64,000 nucleotides of DNA, from contig JANXAF010000005.1 of NCBI GenBank assembly GCA_025062045.1, forward strand, positions 1 through 64,000, read 5' to 3'. Positions within the stretch are counted from its first letter, which is position 1. Each line of letters opens with the position of its first letter. A program made the translations under genes and the position numbers. Positions 11,817 to 20,725 of the stretch are shown here, piece after piece. The notes under the pieces were generated by a model that was not told where the DNA came from, did not search any database, and was given only the letters and a program-made list of their open reading frames with translations. The DNA comes from Thermodesulfobacteriota bacterium. Its GTDB lineage: Bacteria > Desulfobacterota > Syntrophorhabdia > Syntrophorhabdales > JANXAF01.

Positions 11817-12449
11817 GACATTCTGGGCAGCGTTCATCTCCGCTTCTTTTTTTGTTCGTCCGAAACCTTTTGCTCTCAACTCGTTTCCTATTTTGCACGT
11901 TACTGAAAACCCACCCTTTTTTCTTTTGACACATCGGTATCTTGGGAGTACTCCGTATTGTTTCTGTGAATATTCCTGTAAGAGGTTTTTAGGGTTTTTT
12001 TGCTTCAATCTTTCTTCATCGAAATATGGCGAGAATAACCGCCTTATAACAGATCTTACCTTTCTTATCCCCCCATCTAAGTAAATGGCTCCGATAAGTG
12101 CCTCAACAATGTTAGATATGACCTTCGAATCGGAGGGAGATATAGTTTCCTCACATCTTATGAATCTTTCCAGGTTCAAATCTTTACCTATCTCAGTTAA
12201 GGTTTCTCTCCTCACAAGGTATGATCTCGCGTTACTCAAAAATCCTTCATCCCTTTCCTTAAACTTTTCGTAAAGCATAAATGTGATAACAGCATTTAGA
12301 ACAGCATCCCCCAGAAATTCAAGCTTTTCATTTACTATCCTCTTTTCAAGATCTGACGAGTAAGAAGCGTGTGTCAGAGCCGCAAAGAGGAGCTCTTTAC
12401 TTTTGAAAGAGTACTTTATCGTTTCTTCCAGCTCAGATATTCTGTCCAT
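11793..12449 (-). CDS. rnc: Ribonuclease III
   Basis: RNase III cuts double-stranded RNA, including rRNA precursors. The 218-residue protein has the nuclease signature NEKLEFLGDAV (residues 40-50) and the second catalytic helix around EALIGAIYLDGG. A C-terminal dsRNA-binding domain with a KKEAEMNAAQ helix follows (about residues 150-218). The position normally filled by a metal-binding Asp (D114 in E. coli) is N113 here, while E44, D48 and E116 are kept. The start is ATG 12449. The gene lies eight bases downstream of the acyl-CoA ligase stop. Confidence 0.94.
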   Translation of the reverse strand: MDRISELEETIKYSFKSKELLFAALTHASYSSDLEKRIVNEKLEFLGDAVLNAVITFMLYEKFKERDEGFLSNARSYLVRRETLTEIGKDLNLERFIRCEETISPSDSKVISNIVEALIGAIYLDGGIRKVRSVIRRLFSPYFDEERLKQKNPKNLLQEYSQKQYGVLPRYRCVKRKKGGFSVTCKIGNELRAKGFGRTKKEAEMNAAQNVLKLVLGN

Positions 12450-12456
12450 GCTGGAC

Positions 12457-14037
12457 TTATATTTTAAATGCCTCCTCGATACCGGTGTACTTTTTTCGAA
12501 GCTTTGGCTTCTCTATTTTCCCAGTTGGGTTTCTCGGAACCTCACCAAAGAAGACTTTCCTCGGTCTTTTATATCTCGGAAGCGCTTCGCAGAATCTAAG
12601 GATTTCCTCCTCTGTCACCTCTTTGCCCGGCACCGGATCTATAACGACCGCAACTACTTCTCCCAATCTCTCATCCGGAATTCCTATCGCGGCTACATCT
12701 TTTACTGCAGGATGGGTGTGTAGAAAGTTCTCTATTTCAACCGGAAAAACGTTTTCCCCTCCTGTGATTATTATGTCCTTTTTTCTGTCCACAAGCCATA
12801 TAAATCCATCTTCGTCCTGCCTTGCCATATCCCCTGTGAAAAGCCACCCGTTCCGGATGGTACTCGCTGTCGCCTCCGGATTTTTATAGTATTCCCTCAT
12901 CACCCCGTCGCCCCTCACTATTAGTTCGCCAACTTCTCCTCTTTTTACATCGTTTCCATTTTCATCAACGATCCTTGCCTCCCAGTTAAAACCCGGTTTT
13001 CCTATGGAGCCTATCTTATGTAGGGCATCGGAACTCAAGTATATGCATCCTGGTCCTGTCGCTTCGCTCAAACCATAAACCGTGTTATACTCCATGTTTG
13101 GAAAATATCGCTTCCAATGCTGGATAAGAGCAGGAGGCACAGGCTGGGCCCCTATGTACATGAGTCTCCACTGATCCAACTTATAGTCGGATAGCTTTAT
13201 CTCACCTTTATCGAGCTTAAGAAGGATATCTTGAGCCCAAGGTACAAGAAGAAAAAGTACGGTCCCACCTTCCTCGCTTATCGCCTCTAAAATCCATTCG
13301 GGCGCTACACCTTTAAGCAGAACGCCCCTACCCCCCACTATGAATGCGCCGAACCAATGCATCTTCGCACCTGTGTGGTAAAGGGGAGGAATAAGCACAA
13401 ATACATCATTTTTTGTCATTCTCTGTCTTACGTTTTCAGTGATACAAGAGGAGACCATGTTCTTGTGAGTGAGAAGTATAGGTTTTGGCTTTCCCGTTGT
13501 TCCCGACGTGAAATAGAGACCGCAGGGATCGCTATAGGTGATTTCCGTTGCAAGAGGCGTATGAGACGCCTCGCTCATCAATTTTTCGTACAACTCCGCG
13601 AAGGGAGGAGCTGATTTTCCTACACAGATGTAGCTCTTCACAGTGGGCAATTTATCTAGAATCGCTTCTATTCGCGGGGTGAACTCTTCGTCGAAGACTA
13701 TAACACTAGGTTCGGCGACATCACAGCAGTATTTTACGTCTTCTGCAGTAAAACGGAAGTTAAGCGGCGCAACCCATGCACCTGTTCTTATAATTCCAAA
13801 GTAGCATATGAGCCATTCGAGCGAATTCATCATAAAATGGACTACTCTATCACCCTTTTTCACCCCTTTTGAAACCAGAATGTTTGCAAATTTATTCGCT
13901 AGCCTGTCAAACTCAGACCAAGTTATCTGCCTACGTCTCTTTTCAGCCGGCACTCTTTCTACAAGGGCAACATCATCTGGGTACATCCTACCGTTTCTTG
14001 CGAGGATTTCGCCTATATGAATGTAAATATCAGGCAT
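12457..14037 (-). CDS. AMP-forming acyl-CoA synthetase
   Basis: A 526-residue member of the ANL superfamily that activates a carboxylic acid to its CoA thioester through an acyl-AMP. Hallmarks are the P-loop TSGTTGKPK (about residue 175), YGLSEATGP, the hinge GDMARQDEDGF-VDRKKDII, and the catalytic lysine in PTGKIEKPKL. I chose ATG 14037 because GGAGG lies eight bases upstream; a TTG 15 bases earlier overlaps that ribosome binding site. The substrate, a fatty or aromatic acid, is not determined. It shares a transcript with rnc. Confidence 0.9.
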   Translation of the reverse strand: MPDIYIHIGEILARNGRMYPDDVALVERVPAEKRRRQITWSEFDRLANKFANILVSKGVKKGDRVVHFMMNSLEWLICYFGIIRTGAWVAPLNFRFTAEDVKYCCDVAEPSVIVFDEEFTPRIEAILDKLPTVKSYICVGKSAPPFAELYEKLMSEASHTPLATEITYSDPCGLYFTSGTTGKPKPILLTHKNMVSSCITENVRQRMTKNDVFVLIPPLYHTGAKMHWFGAFIVGGRGVLLKGVAPEWILEAISEEGGTVLFLLVPWAQDILLKLDKGEIKLSDYKLDQWRLMYIGAQPVPPALIQHWKRYFPNMEYNTVYGLSEATGPGCIYLSSDALHKIGSIGKPGFNWEARIVDENGNDVKRGEVGELIVRGDGVMREYYKNPEATASTIRNGWLFTGDMARQDEDGFIWLVDRKKDIIITGGENVFPVEIENFLHTHPAVKDVAAIGIPDERLGEVVAVVIDPVPGKEVTEEEILRFCEALPRYKRPRKVFFGEVPRNPTGKIEKPKLRKKYTGIEEAFKI

Positions 14038-14140
14038 GACTTTATCCTCCAATTAGTTAAAGCAAAATTTCGAATCTGATTTTGATTTAGCACGCAAGAA
14101 TATGACAAATCAAGAGAAAACAGACACTTTCCTCTATTTA

Positions 14141-14169
14141 TTGACAGATTACACTTTTGGTTATACGAT
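14141..14169 (+). promoter_or_regulatory. Sigma70-type promoter for the DedA gene
   Basis: TTGACA (14141-14146) and TACGAT (14164-14169) are separated by 17 bases. The predicted start of transcription is near 14176, only about three bases before the ATG at 14179, which would give a practically leaderless mRNA. Confidence 0.5.
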
Positions 14170-14178
14170 AAATCCTTG

Positions 14179-14838
14179 ATGGAATTTCTAGGAGCATTTT
14201 TTGACTTCGTTTTGCACATAGATAAACATCTCGGCTCCCTAATAGCCCAATACGGGTCCTGGATTTATCTTTTACTCTTCTTAATTGTCTTTTTGGAGAC
14301 AGGCTTTGTAGTTACCCCTTTCTTGCCAGGAGACTCGTTGCTTTTTGCTTGCGGAACATTCTGTGCGTTGGGTGCCCTGGATATGGAAAAGGTTATAATC
14401 CTTCTATCTTTGGCTGCCATAATTGGTGACACGGTAAACTATTGGGCTGGTGCACTCCTTGGGCCAAGAGTTTTTAGACGAGAAGATGTGCGATTTTTAA
14501 ACAAAAAACATCTCGAAAGAACCCAAAGATTTTACGAAAAGTACGGTGGAAAGACGATTGTTATCGCCCGCTTTGTTCCAATTGTTCGCACTTTTGCTCC
14601 GTTTGTTGCTGGAATCGGAAAAATGAACTACCCGAAGTTCCTCTTCTACAATGTGACGGGAGGAGTTGCTTGGGTTGTAATTTGCACCTACCTTGGTTAC
14701 TATTTCGGAAACATACCCATTGTCAAATCCAATTTTTCGCTTGTCATCCTAGCAATCATCATTATCTCTCTTCTTCCGGCAATCGTCGAGTACGTAAAGA
14801 TCAGGTTTTTGGCAAAGGCAAAGGAAGCTCATTTTTAG
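14179..14838 (+). CDS. DedA family membrane protein
   Basis: This 219-residue protein has several hydrophobic helices and the DedA/SNARE-associated signature, including FLPGDSLLF in the first half and GGKTIVIARFVPIVRTFAPFVAG in the second (given here in two joined parts: GGKTIVIARF and VPIVRTFAPFVAG). DedA proteins affect lipid scrambling and the proton motive force; the exact role is unknown. The start is ATG 14179, with a TTG immediately before it. No ribosome binding site is obvious. Confidence 0.9.
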   Translation: MEFLGAFFDFVLHIDKHLGSLIAQYGSWIYLLLFLIVFLETGFVVTPFLPGDSLLFACGTFCALGALDMEKVIILLSLAAIIGDTVNYWAGALLGPRVFRREDVRFLNKKHLERTQRFYEKYGGKTIVIARFVPIVRTFAPFVAGIGKMNYPKFLFYNVTGGVAWVVICTYLGYYFGNIPIVKSNFSLVILAIIIISLLPAIVEYVKIRFLAKAKEAHF

Positions 14839-14931
14839 TTTTCAACATTCTTTGTTAATATGTTGTGGAAAAGAGATGGTATAAAGCTTGTAACTTATTA
14901 AAATCGCAAAGGATTCCAAAAGGGGTACTTT

Positions 14932-16575
14932 ATGCTCGACCCTAATGCACTTATCATTTTAGAAAGACGGTACCTCCTAAGGGACAAGGACGGAAAAGTA
15001 AAAGAGACTCCGGAAGACATGTTTTATAGGGTCGCATCCCATGTAGCGTTAGCGGAAAAAGATTATGGTAAAACTGATGCCCAACTGATTGAGGAAAAAT
15101 TCTTTCTCGCTATGAGAAACCTCGAATTTTTGCCGAACTCGCCTTGTCTTATGAATGCTGGAAAGGAACTCGGTCAGCTTGCTGCCTGTTTCGTTATTCC
15201 CGTGGAGGATTCTTTGGATTCGATTTTTGAGGCCGTGAAGCTCACGGCGAAGATTCACCAAAGTGGCGGTGGGACAGGATTTTCTTTTTCCAAATTGAGA
15301 CCGAAGGGGGATATCGTTCAGACTACAATGGGTGTTGCGAGTGGCCCAGTTTCTTTTATGAAAGTTTTCAATATGACAACGGAGGTGATAAAACAGGGTG
15401 GAACACGCAGAGGTGCCAATATGGGTGTGCTTAGGATCGATCATCCCGATGTGGAGGAGTTTATAACGGTAAAAAGAGATCCCAATGAACTCACCAATTT
15501 TAATTTGTCAGTTGCGATAACGGACGATTTCATGGCCAGTTATTTTAATGACGGAGAGTTTGAACTTGTAAATCCTAGAGATAAAAAGGTCGTAAAAAAA
15601 GTGAAAGCGAAAGAACTCATGAGGCTTCTTTCTGAATCGGCCTATATGTGTGGTGAACCGGGTTGTCTTTTTATTGACACCATAAATAGGGAGAATCCTT
15701 TGCCTCATCTGGGAGATATCGAAGCTACAAACCCATGTTCGGAGCAACCGCTTCTTCCTTACGAGTCCTGCTGTCTGGGTTCGATCAATCTCTGTCGCTT
15801 CGTGGATGATGAGGGAAGGATAAATTGGGAGAAGCTCAAAAATACTGTCCATCTTGCTTGTAGATTTTTGGATGATGTTATAGATGTGAATAGATATCCC
15901 CATCCCGAAATAGAACGGATGACAAAGATGAATAGGAAAATCGGGCTTGGGGTTATGGGTTTTGCCCACATGCTTATAAAAATGGGCATCCCCTATGACA
16001 GTGAAAGGGCAGAAAGAGTGGCAGAAGAAGTGATGTCCTTCATCCAGAAGGAGTCAAAGAAGGCCTCGGCTATCCTTGCAGAAGAAAGGGGTACATTTCC
16101 AAGTTACAGAGGGAGTAAGTGGGAAAGACTTGGGCTTCCCCAAAGAAACGGAACTACTACCACTGTGGCACCTACTGGAACATTAAGCCTTATTGCTGGA
16201 ACTTCGAGTGGTATAGAACCTATATTCGATTTAGTCTATTCGAGAATCATCCTCGGAGACATAAAGGTTGAGATTGAGGATCCGCTTTATAGAGAGTTTC
16301 GGGAGAAAAAAGAACCAAAGGATAAGATTATTAGACTCTTCCGTACAGCTTATAACATAAGTCCTGAATGGCATTTGAGAATACAGTTAGCCTTCCAAAA
16401 GCACATAGACAATGGGGTAAGTAAAACTGTTAATCTACCTGAGGATACAAGCGTTGAGGATGTTGAGAAGATCTTCGTCTCGGCATACAAATTAGGGCTT
16501 AAGGGCATTACGGTTTTTAGAAACAGAAGCAGAAAATATCAGGTTCTTTCCTGCAGTGGCCAGACCCTATGCTAA
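14932..16575 (+). CDS. nrdJ: Adenosylcobalamin-dependent (class II) ribonucleotide reductase
   Basis: Converts ribonucleotides to deoxyribonucleotides with a B12-derived radical and needs no oxygen. The 547-residue protein has the alpha-barrel motifs: the first redox Cys in QLAACFVIP, the catalytic N/C/E set in NPCSEQPLLPYESC, and TVAPTGTLSLIAGTSSG. The C-terminus ends CSGQTLC, giving two cysteines that could act as the thioredoxin-reduced pair. No ATP-cone is evident. ATG 14932 follows AGGGG. I see no cobalamin riboswitch in the 93-base upstream gap. The 3' end overlaps ygiQ by nine bases. Confidence 0.93.
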   Translation: MLDPNALIILERRYLLRDKDGKVKETPEDMFYRVASHVALAEKDYGKTDAQLIEEKFFLAMRNLEFLPNSPCLMNAGKELGQLAACFVIPVEDSLDSIFEAVKLTAKIHQSGGGTGFSFSKLRPKGDIVQTTMGVASGPVSFMKVFNMTTEVIKQGGTRRGANMGVLRIDHPDVEEFITVKRDPNELTNFNLSVAITDDFMASYFNDGEFELVNPRDKKVVKKVKAKELMRLLSESAYMCGEPGCLFIDTINRENPLPHLGDIEATNPCSEQPLLPYESCCLGSINLCRFVDDEGRINWEKLKNTVHLACRFLDDVIDVNRYPHPEIERMTKMNRKIGLGVMGFAHMLIKMGIPYDSERAERVAEEVMSFIQKESKKASAILAEERGTFPSYRGSKWERLGLPQRNGTTTTVAPTGTLSLIAGTSSGIEPIFDLVYSRIILGDIKVEIEDPLYREFREKKEPKDKIIRLFRTAYNISPEWHLRIQLAFQKHIDNGVSKTVNLPEDTSVEDVEKIFVSAYKLGLKGITVFRNRSRKYQVLSCSGQTLC

Positions 16576-18405
16576 AGCAAGCGATTTTAAGTAAAGAGAG
16601 ATCAAGTCTTCCCGTTTTGCAAGTTTTAACGCTTCAACTACTGCCTCTCTATTCTTTTCATTGTAGTATTGAAGAAGCGCTCTTCTTAGCTTTCTCTCTC
16701 TAAATCGCCAAGGAACATAAAGTTCCTCATAAGTAAAGGGATGGATTCCAGTGTAGTACATGGCCGTCGAATTTGTGAGAGGAGTAGGTAAAAAATCCTG
16801 TATTTGTCTCGGATGTATTCGATTCCTGAAAAGATAAAGGAAGAGCTCGATCTCGTCTGTAAGTTCCGCCCCCGGATGGGATCCGATAAAGTAGTTGACC
16901 AAATAGACGTCCACTTTAGTCTTCTTTTTCAGCCTGTTGAAAGTATCAACGAACCTTTCATAAACCTCAAAAAATGGTTTGTTCATTAGCCTTAAAACTT
17001 TGTCAGATCTGTGTTCTGGCGCTACTTTCAGCTGACCACTTATGTGCCTTTTTAGAAGAGCTTCGAGATAGATTTTTCCTTCATCATCAGTTATAACGTC
17101 GTATCTTAGCCCGCTTTCGATAAATACATGTTTGATCCGTGGTATATTGAGGATGTCATTTAGTAAGTTTATTTGGCAAGAAAAGTCTATCTTTAAATTT
17201 TCGCACTTTTTTGGAATGAGACAACTCCTCTTCGAGCAAAATCCGGCAGTTTTCCACATCTTGCAGCTCGCTCCGTAGAAGTTGGCAGTAGGTCCACCAA
17301 CATCTGTTATAGTTCCTTTAAAATCTTCCATACTGGCGATTCTCTTTGCCTCCTTTAATATCGAGAGGCTGCTTCGGGAACTTACAATCCGACCTTGGTG
17401 AACGAACAGGGCGCAGAAATTACATTCTCCAGGACATCCTCTGTGAGAGACAATAGAAAATTTCACGGTTTCGTAAGCAGGTACTCCGCCTTCACTATCG
17501 TATGCTGGATGCCATCTTCTCGCAAATGGAAGTTCGTAAATCCTGTCCAGTTCCTCGGTTGTATACGGCATCTGTGGCGGGTAGACGACAAGGAACCTAT
17601 TACCGTGGGCCTGAATGAGTGTCTTTGCCTTAAACGGATTCTGGTTCCTGTAAATTATTCTTTGGGCCTCGTTGAATTTCTCCTTATCATCTCTAACCTC
17701 CTCAAAGGATGGAAGCTCTATGGCGTCTTTTAGGTCTTGGTCGGAGGATTTAAGGGATGCGAATAAGTCTCTTTTCATAACTACGGCTGTTCCCCGTATA
17801 CCGAAAAGAGGTTTACCGCTTATTAACCTTTCGGCTATAGCAAGTATTTGCCTCTCACCCATACCGTAGACTAAAATGTCAGCCCGGGAATCGAAAAGAA
17901 TCGATCTCCGTACCGTATTGTCCCAAAAATCGTAGTGGGCGAATCTTCTTAAGCTCGCTTCGATACCTCCGATCACTATCGGAACATCCGGAAAAGCCTC
18001 TTTTATCCTCATTGAATAGACGATGATTGCTCTGTCCGGTCTTAGGCCAGGTTTCCCGCCTGGTGAATAGTCATCCCTTTCTCTCTTCTTCTTGTTATGG
18101 GTATAATTTGCAACCATCGAGTCAACGTTTCCTGAAGTAACACCAAAGAAGAGTTTCGGTCTCCCAAACCTTTTAAAGTCTTTCGTATCCTTCCAGTCAG
18201 GTTGGGCAATTATGGCTACCCTGAGACCAGTACTTTCAAGTAGCCTGCCAATTAATGCCGCCCCGAATGTTGGATGGTCCACGTACGCGTCTCCAGTTAC
18301 TATGACTACATCTAGAGAATCCCATTTTCTCTTTTTTACTTCGGCTTTTGTTAGTGGTAAAAACTCCATTTTTCTAAAGAAAAATTTTGACAAGAGCTCG
18401 AACAA
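16567..18405 (-). CDS. YgiQ family radical SAM protein
   Basis: This 612-residue protein matches the YgiQ family: a cobalamin-binding-like N-terminal domain (FDVVIVTGDAYVDHPTFGAA pattern in part), then a radical SAM core with CxxxCxxC in CPGECNFCAL (about residue 325) that binds a 4Fe-4S cluster. The reaction is unknown. It starts at ATG 18405 and is divergent from the speE-like gene. Its 3' end overlaps nrdJ. Confidence 0.9.
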   Translation of the reverse strand: MFELLSKFFFRKMEFLPLTKAEVKKRKWDSLDVVIVTGDAYVDHPTFGAALIGRLLESTGLRVAIIAQPDWKDTKDFKRFGRPKLFFGVTSGNVDSMVANYTHNKKKRERDDYSPGGKPGLRPDRAIIVYSMRIKEAFPDVPIVIGGIEASLRRFAHYDFWDNTVRRSILFDSRADILVYGMGERQILAIAERLISGKPLFGIRGTAVVMKRDLFASLKSSDQDLKDAIELPSFEEVRDDKEKFNEAQRIIYRNQNPFKAKTLIQAHGNRFLVVYPPQMPYTTEELDRIYELPFARRWHPAYDSEGGVPAYETVKFSIVSHRGCPGECNFCALFVHQGRIVSSRSSLSILKEAKRIASMEDFKGTITDVGGPTANFYGASCKMWKTAGFCSKRSCLIPKKCENLKIDFSCQINLLNDILNIPRIKHVFIESGLRYDVITDDEGKIYLEALLKRHISGQLKVAPEHRSDKVLRLMNKPFFEVYERFVDTFNRLKKKTKVDVYLVNYFIGSHPGAELTDEIELFLYLFRNRIHPRQIQDFLPTPLTNSTAMYYTGIHPFTYEELYVPWRFRERKLRRALLQYYNEKNREAVVEALKLAKREDLISLYLKSLALA

Positions 18406-18416
18406 TCAATTATTAA
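18387..18416 (+). promoter_or_regulatory. Candidate promoter for the speE-like/DJ-1 unit
   Basis: TTGACA (18387-18392) and TATTAA (18411-18416) are separated by 18 bases, and the ATG at 18450 with a GGGGTGA ribosome binding region follows. The -35 lies inside the first codons of the divergent ygiQ gene. The -10 match is only moderate. Confidence 0.4.
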
Positions 18417-18449
18417 CATTAAAACTATCACATATGGGGTGAAAAGAAA

Positions 18450-20006
18450 ATGAGCCTACTTACAGCATACGCTATAACCTTTATCGCTAGTTTCTGCACT
18501 TTAGTGATTGAGATTGTAGCTGGCAGGATCTTAGCTCCCTTTGTAGGCGTATCCATCTACACGTGGACGAGCATAATTGGCGTGATACTGGCCGGGATAA
18601 GCATAGGAGCCTACATAGGAGGACGATTGGCAGACAAATATCCTTCTCGAAAGACACTTTCAGTCCTGCTTCTACTTTCCGGTTTTACCGCTCTTATGAT
18701 CATTCCTCTTACAAACCTTGTCGCCTCTTACAAGTTTCCTCTCTCCCTTATGATGAGAATATTTGTCGTGACATCGATTATATTTTTCATCCCCAGTTGC
18801 ATTTTGGGTACTATTTCGCCTGTTGTGATTAGACTCGCTTTGAAGAACGTTGAAAGTGCCGGGGGCATTGTGGGTAAGATCTATGCTTTCTCCACACTTG
18901 GAGCAATAATAGGGACTTACGTCACCGGATTTTTTCTGATCTCTTGGATGGGAACAAGGAACATCATATTTACAACAGGACTCATCCTTTTAGTGTCAGC
19001 CCTCTTTGTTGGTTCCCTTTTTAGGCGTAAAGTTTATACGGTTTCTTTCTTTGTCCTTCTCGTTCCAGTTCTTGCTTTATGCTACGAGTCCCTATACAAG
19101 GTGAAACTCAGAGAAGACACCTATTTTTACAAGGAAAGTGATTACTATACTATCAAGCTCTGTAAATCTCTAAGCTCCGACGGAAAGACCGAGCTTGATG
19201 CTTTGATTCTCGACAACCTGATCCACTCTTACGTATGTAAAAAAGACCCAACCCACATAGAGTACGAATACGAACGCATATACGCTGACGTTCTCAAATG
19301 GAAGTACAAGAAGAAGGACAATTTTAAAACCCTCACCATAGGAGGGGGTGGTTACACTTTCCCTAGATACATGGAGGTCTACTACCCTAATGCCAAAATC
19401 GACGTTGTGGAGATCGACCCTGAAGTGACGAAGGTCGCATACGAGCATCTCGGGCTTCCAAGAAATACTAGAATAAGGACCTTTAACACTGACGGTAGGT
19501 GGTATGTGATGAACTGTAAAGAAAAGTACGATGTTGTCTTTCTCGATGCCTATAACGACCTTACGGTCCCCTACCATCTAACGACCAAAGAGTTTCTGAC
19601 CCAGGTCAACAATATCATGACGGAGGATGGCATACTGCTCTCCAATATCATAGACAATTTCCAAAAGGGTGAGTTTTTACCGTCCTATATCCATACGTTG
19701 AAAAGAGTCTTTGGGGAAGAAAAGGTCTTTCTCCTTTCTGTTTCTCCCAATTTCGAGGACTTAAGGATAAGTACATTCATCGTTATCGCCTCTAAGGGAA
19801 ACCTGAACATAAAAGAGTTCGACAGATTTGTAAAAGAGCGCAGACTAAAAGGTAAAGCAACGACGGTTGTAGTTCCGGATGAACTTGTAAAAAAGATGAT
19901 ATCTGGAAGACGAGTAATAACTATAAGTGACGATTACGCCCCTGTCGATAATCTTGTCGCTCCTGTCTTTGAGGAAAGGTTTGGATACGACAGAAAGGAT
20001 GGATAG
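18450..20006 (+). CDS. Membrane-fused spermidine-synthase-like protein
   Basis: The N-terminal half (residues 1-210) has about seven hydrophobic helices with an MFS-like GGRLADKYPSRK loop. The C-terminal half is a SAM-type Rossmann fold like polyamine aminopropyltransferases, with LTIGGGGYTFP, VVEIDPEV and DVVFLDAYND. The family of fused proteins is common but its substrate is poorly known, so polyamine synthesis is not certain. The 518-residue gene starts at ATG 18450. Its stop lies two bases before the DJ-1 gene. Confidence 0.85.
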   Translation: MSLLTAYAITFIASFCTLVIEIVAGRILAPFVGVSIYTWTSIIGVILAGISIGAYIGGRLADKYPSRKTLSVLLLLSGFTALMIIPLTNLVASYKFPLSLMMRIFVVTSIIFFIPSCILGTISPVVIRLALKNVESAGGIVGKIYAFSTLGAIIGTYVTGFFLISWMGTRNIIFTTGLILLVSALFVGSLFRRKVYTVSFFVLLVPVLALCYESLYKVKLREDTYFYKESDYYTIKLCKSLSSDGKTELDALILDNLIHSYVCKKDPTHIEYEYERIYADVLKWKYKKKDNFKTLTIGGGGYTFPRYMEVYYPNAKIDVVEIDPEVTKVAYEHLGLPRNTRIRTFNTDGRWYVMNCKEKYDVVFLDAYNDLTVPYHLTTKEFLTQVNNIMTEDGILLSNIIDNFQKGEFLPSYIHTLKRVFGEEKVFLLSVSPNFEDLRISTFIVIASKGNLNIKEFDRFVKERRLKGKATTVVVPDELVKKMISGRRVITISDDYAPVDNLVAPVFEERFGYDRKDG

Positions 20007-20008
20007 TT

Positions 20009-20578
20009 ATGGAGAAAAGGACGCTAGTCCTTGTACCTTTGGCTTATGGATCCGAAGAACTAGAAGCAGTAAGCATAATCGATATATTAAGAAGGGCAAA
20101 TGCCAAAGTGGATATTGTCACAATTGGGGATGAAAAGTTATTGGAGTGTTCGAAAGGGGTTAAGATCTTGGGAGAAAAAGTCATAGATGAGGTCAAAGGT
20201 GTAAAATACGACGCGATCGTTGTTCCTGGGGGCATGCCCGGCGCAGAAAATATCAGAAATTCCGAAGAATTCTCAAAAATACTGCTAGACCATGTCAAAT
20301 CTGGTGCGCTCATTGGCGCAATTTGTGCGTCTCCTGTTGTAGTTCTCGACTACCTCGGGCTTACAAAAGGAAAAAGAATCACATGTCACCCCTCTTTTGC
20401 CCCCATGCTCAAACATGGCATTTATGATCCACAGCCTGTGGTTGTTGATTCGAATATCGTTACTGGGAAGAGCGCAGGTTTTGCACTCGAATTTGCTTTA
20501 AAAATCGTTGAACTACTCTTCCCTGAGGAAGTCGTAGTTAATGTAAAAAAAGGATTGGCTCTTCTCGAAATAATTTAA
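20009..20578 (+). CDS. DJ-1/PfpI family protein
   Basis: A 189-residue member of the DJ-1/ThiJ/PfpI superfamily with the fold VLVPLAYGSEELEAV at the start and the nucleophile elbow GAICASPVVVL, containing the conserved cysteine (about residue 106). E14 of the SEELE segment is likely the companion acid. Members act as glyoxalases, deglycases or chaperones, and a precise role is not given by sequence. It is probably co-transcribed with the upstream speE-like gene. Confidence 0.9.
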   Translation: MEKRTLVLVPLAYGSEELEAVSIIDILRRANAKVDIVTIGDEKLLECSKGVKILGEKVIDEVKGVKYDAIVVPGGMPGAENIRNSEEFSKILLDHVKSGALIGAICASPVVVLDYLGLTKGKRITCHPSFAPMLKHGIYDPQPVVVDSNIVTGKSAGFALEFALKIVELLFPEEVVVNVKKGLALLEII

Positions 20579-20616
20579 ATAGAGATTCCAGGTTTCCCAG
20601 GTAGGTCAAAAATTTT

Positions 20617-20636
20617 CGGTTTTATATATAAAACCG
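20617..20636. promoter_or_regulatory. Perfect 20-bp palindrome, possible operator
   Basis: The half-site CGGTTTTATA is repeated exactly inverted at 20617-20636. It ends 14 bases before the -35 box of the glcD promoter. The position and symmetry fit a transcription-factor site, or the end of the upstream unit, since a T-rich tract follows at 20637-20649. No other copy is evident in the window. Confidence 0.6.
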
Positions 20637-20649
20637 TGTTTTATTTTTC

Positions 20650-20678
20650 TTGACAAATTAAAATTCGGTGAATATAAC
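20650..20678 (+). promoter_or_regulatory. Strong sigma70-type promoter of the glcD operon
   Basis: TTGACA (20650-20655) and TATAAC (20673-20678) are separated by exactly 17 bases. The predicted transcription start is near 20685, leaving a leader of about 41 bases before ATG 20726, with AGGGGG as the ribosome binding site. Confidence 0.75.
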
Positions 20679-20725
20679 ATCTGAACAAAGGTTAAAAAAA
20701 TTAGAACCATGTTCAGGGGGATTAA

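Noticed and set aside
14839-14931. Cobalamin riboswitch before nrdJ
   Set aside because: The gap has only 93 bases and no B12-box-like segment; it is too short for the full element.
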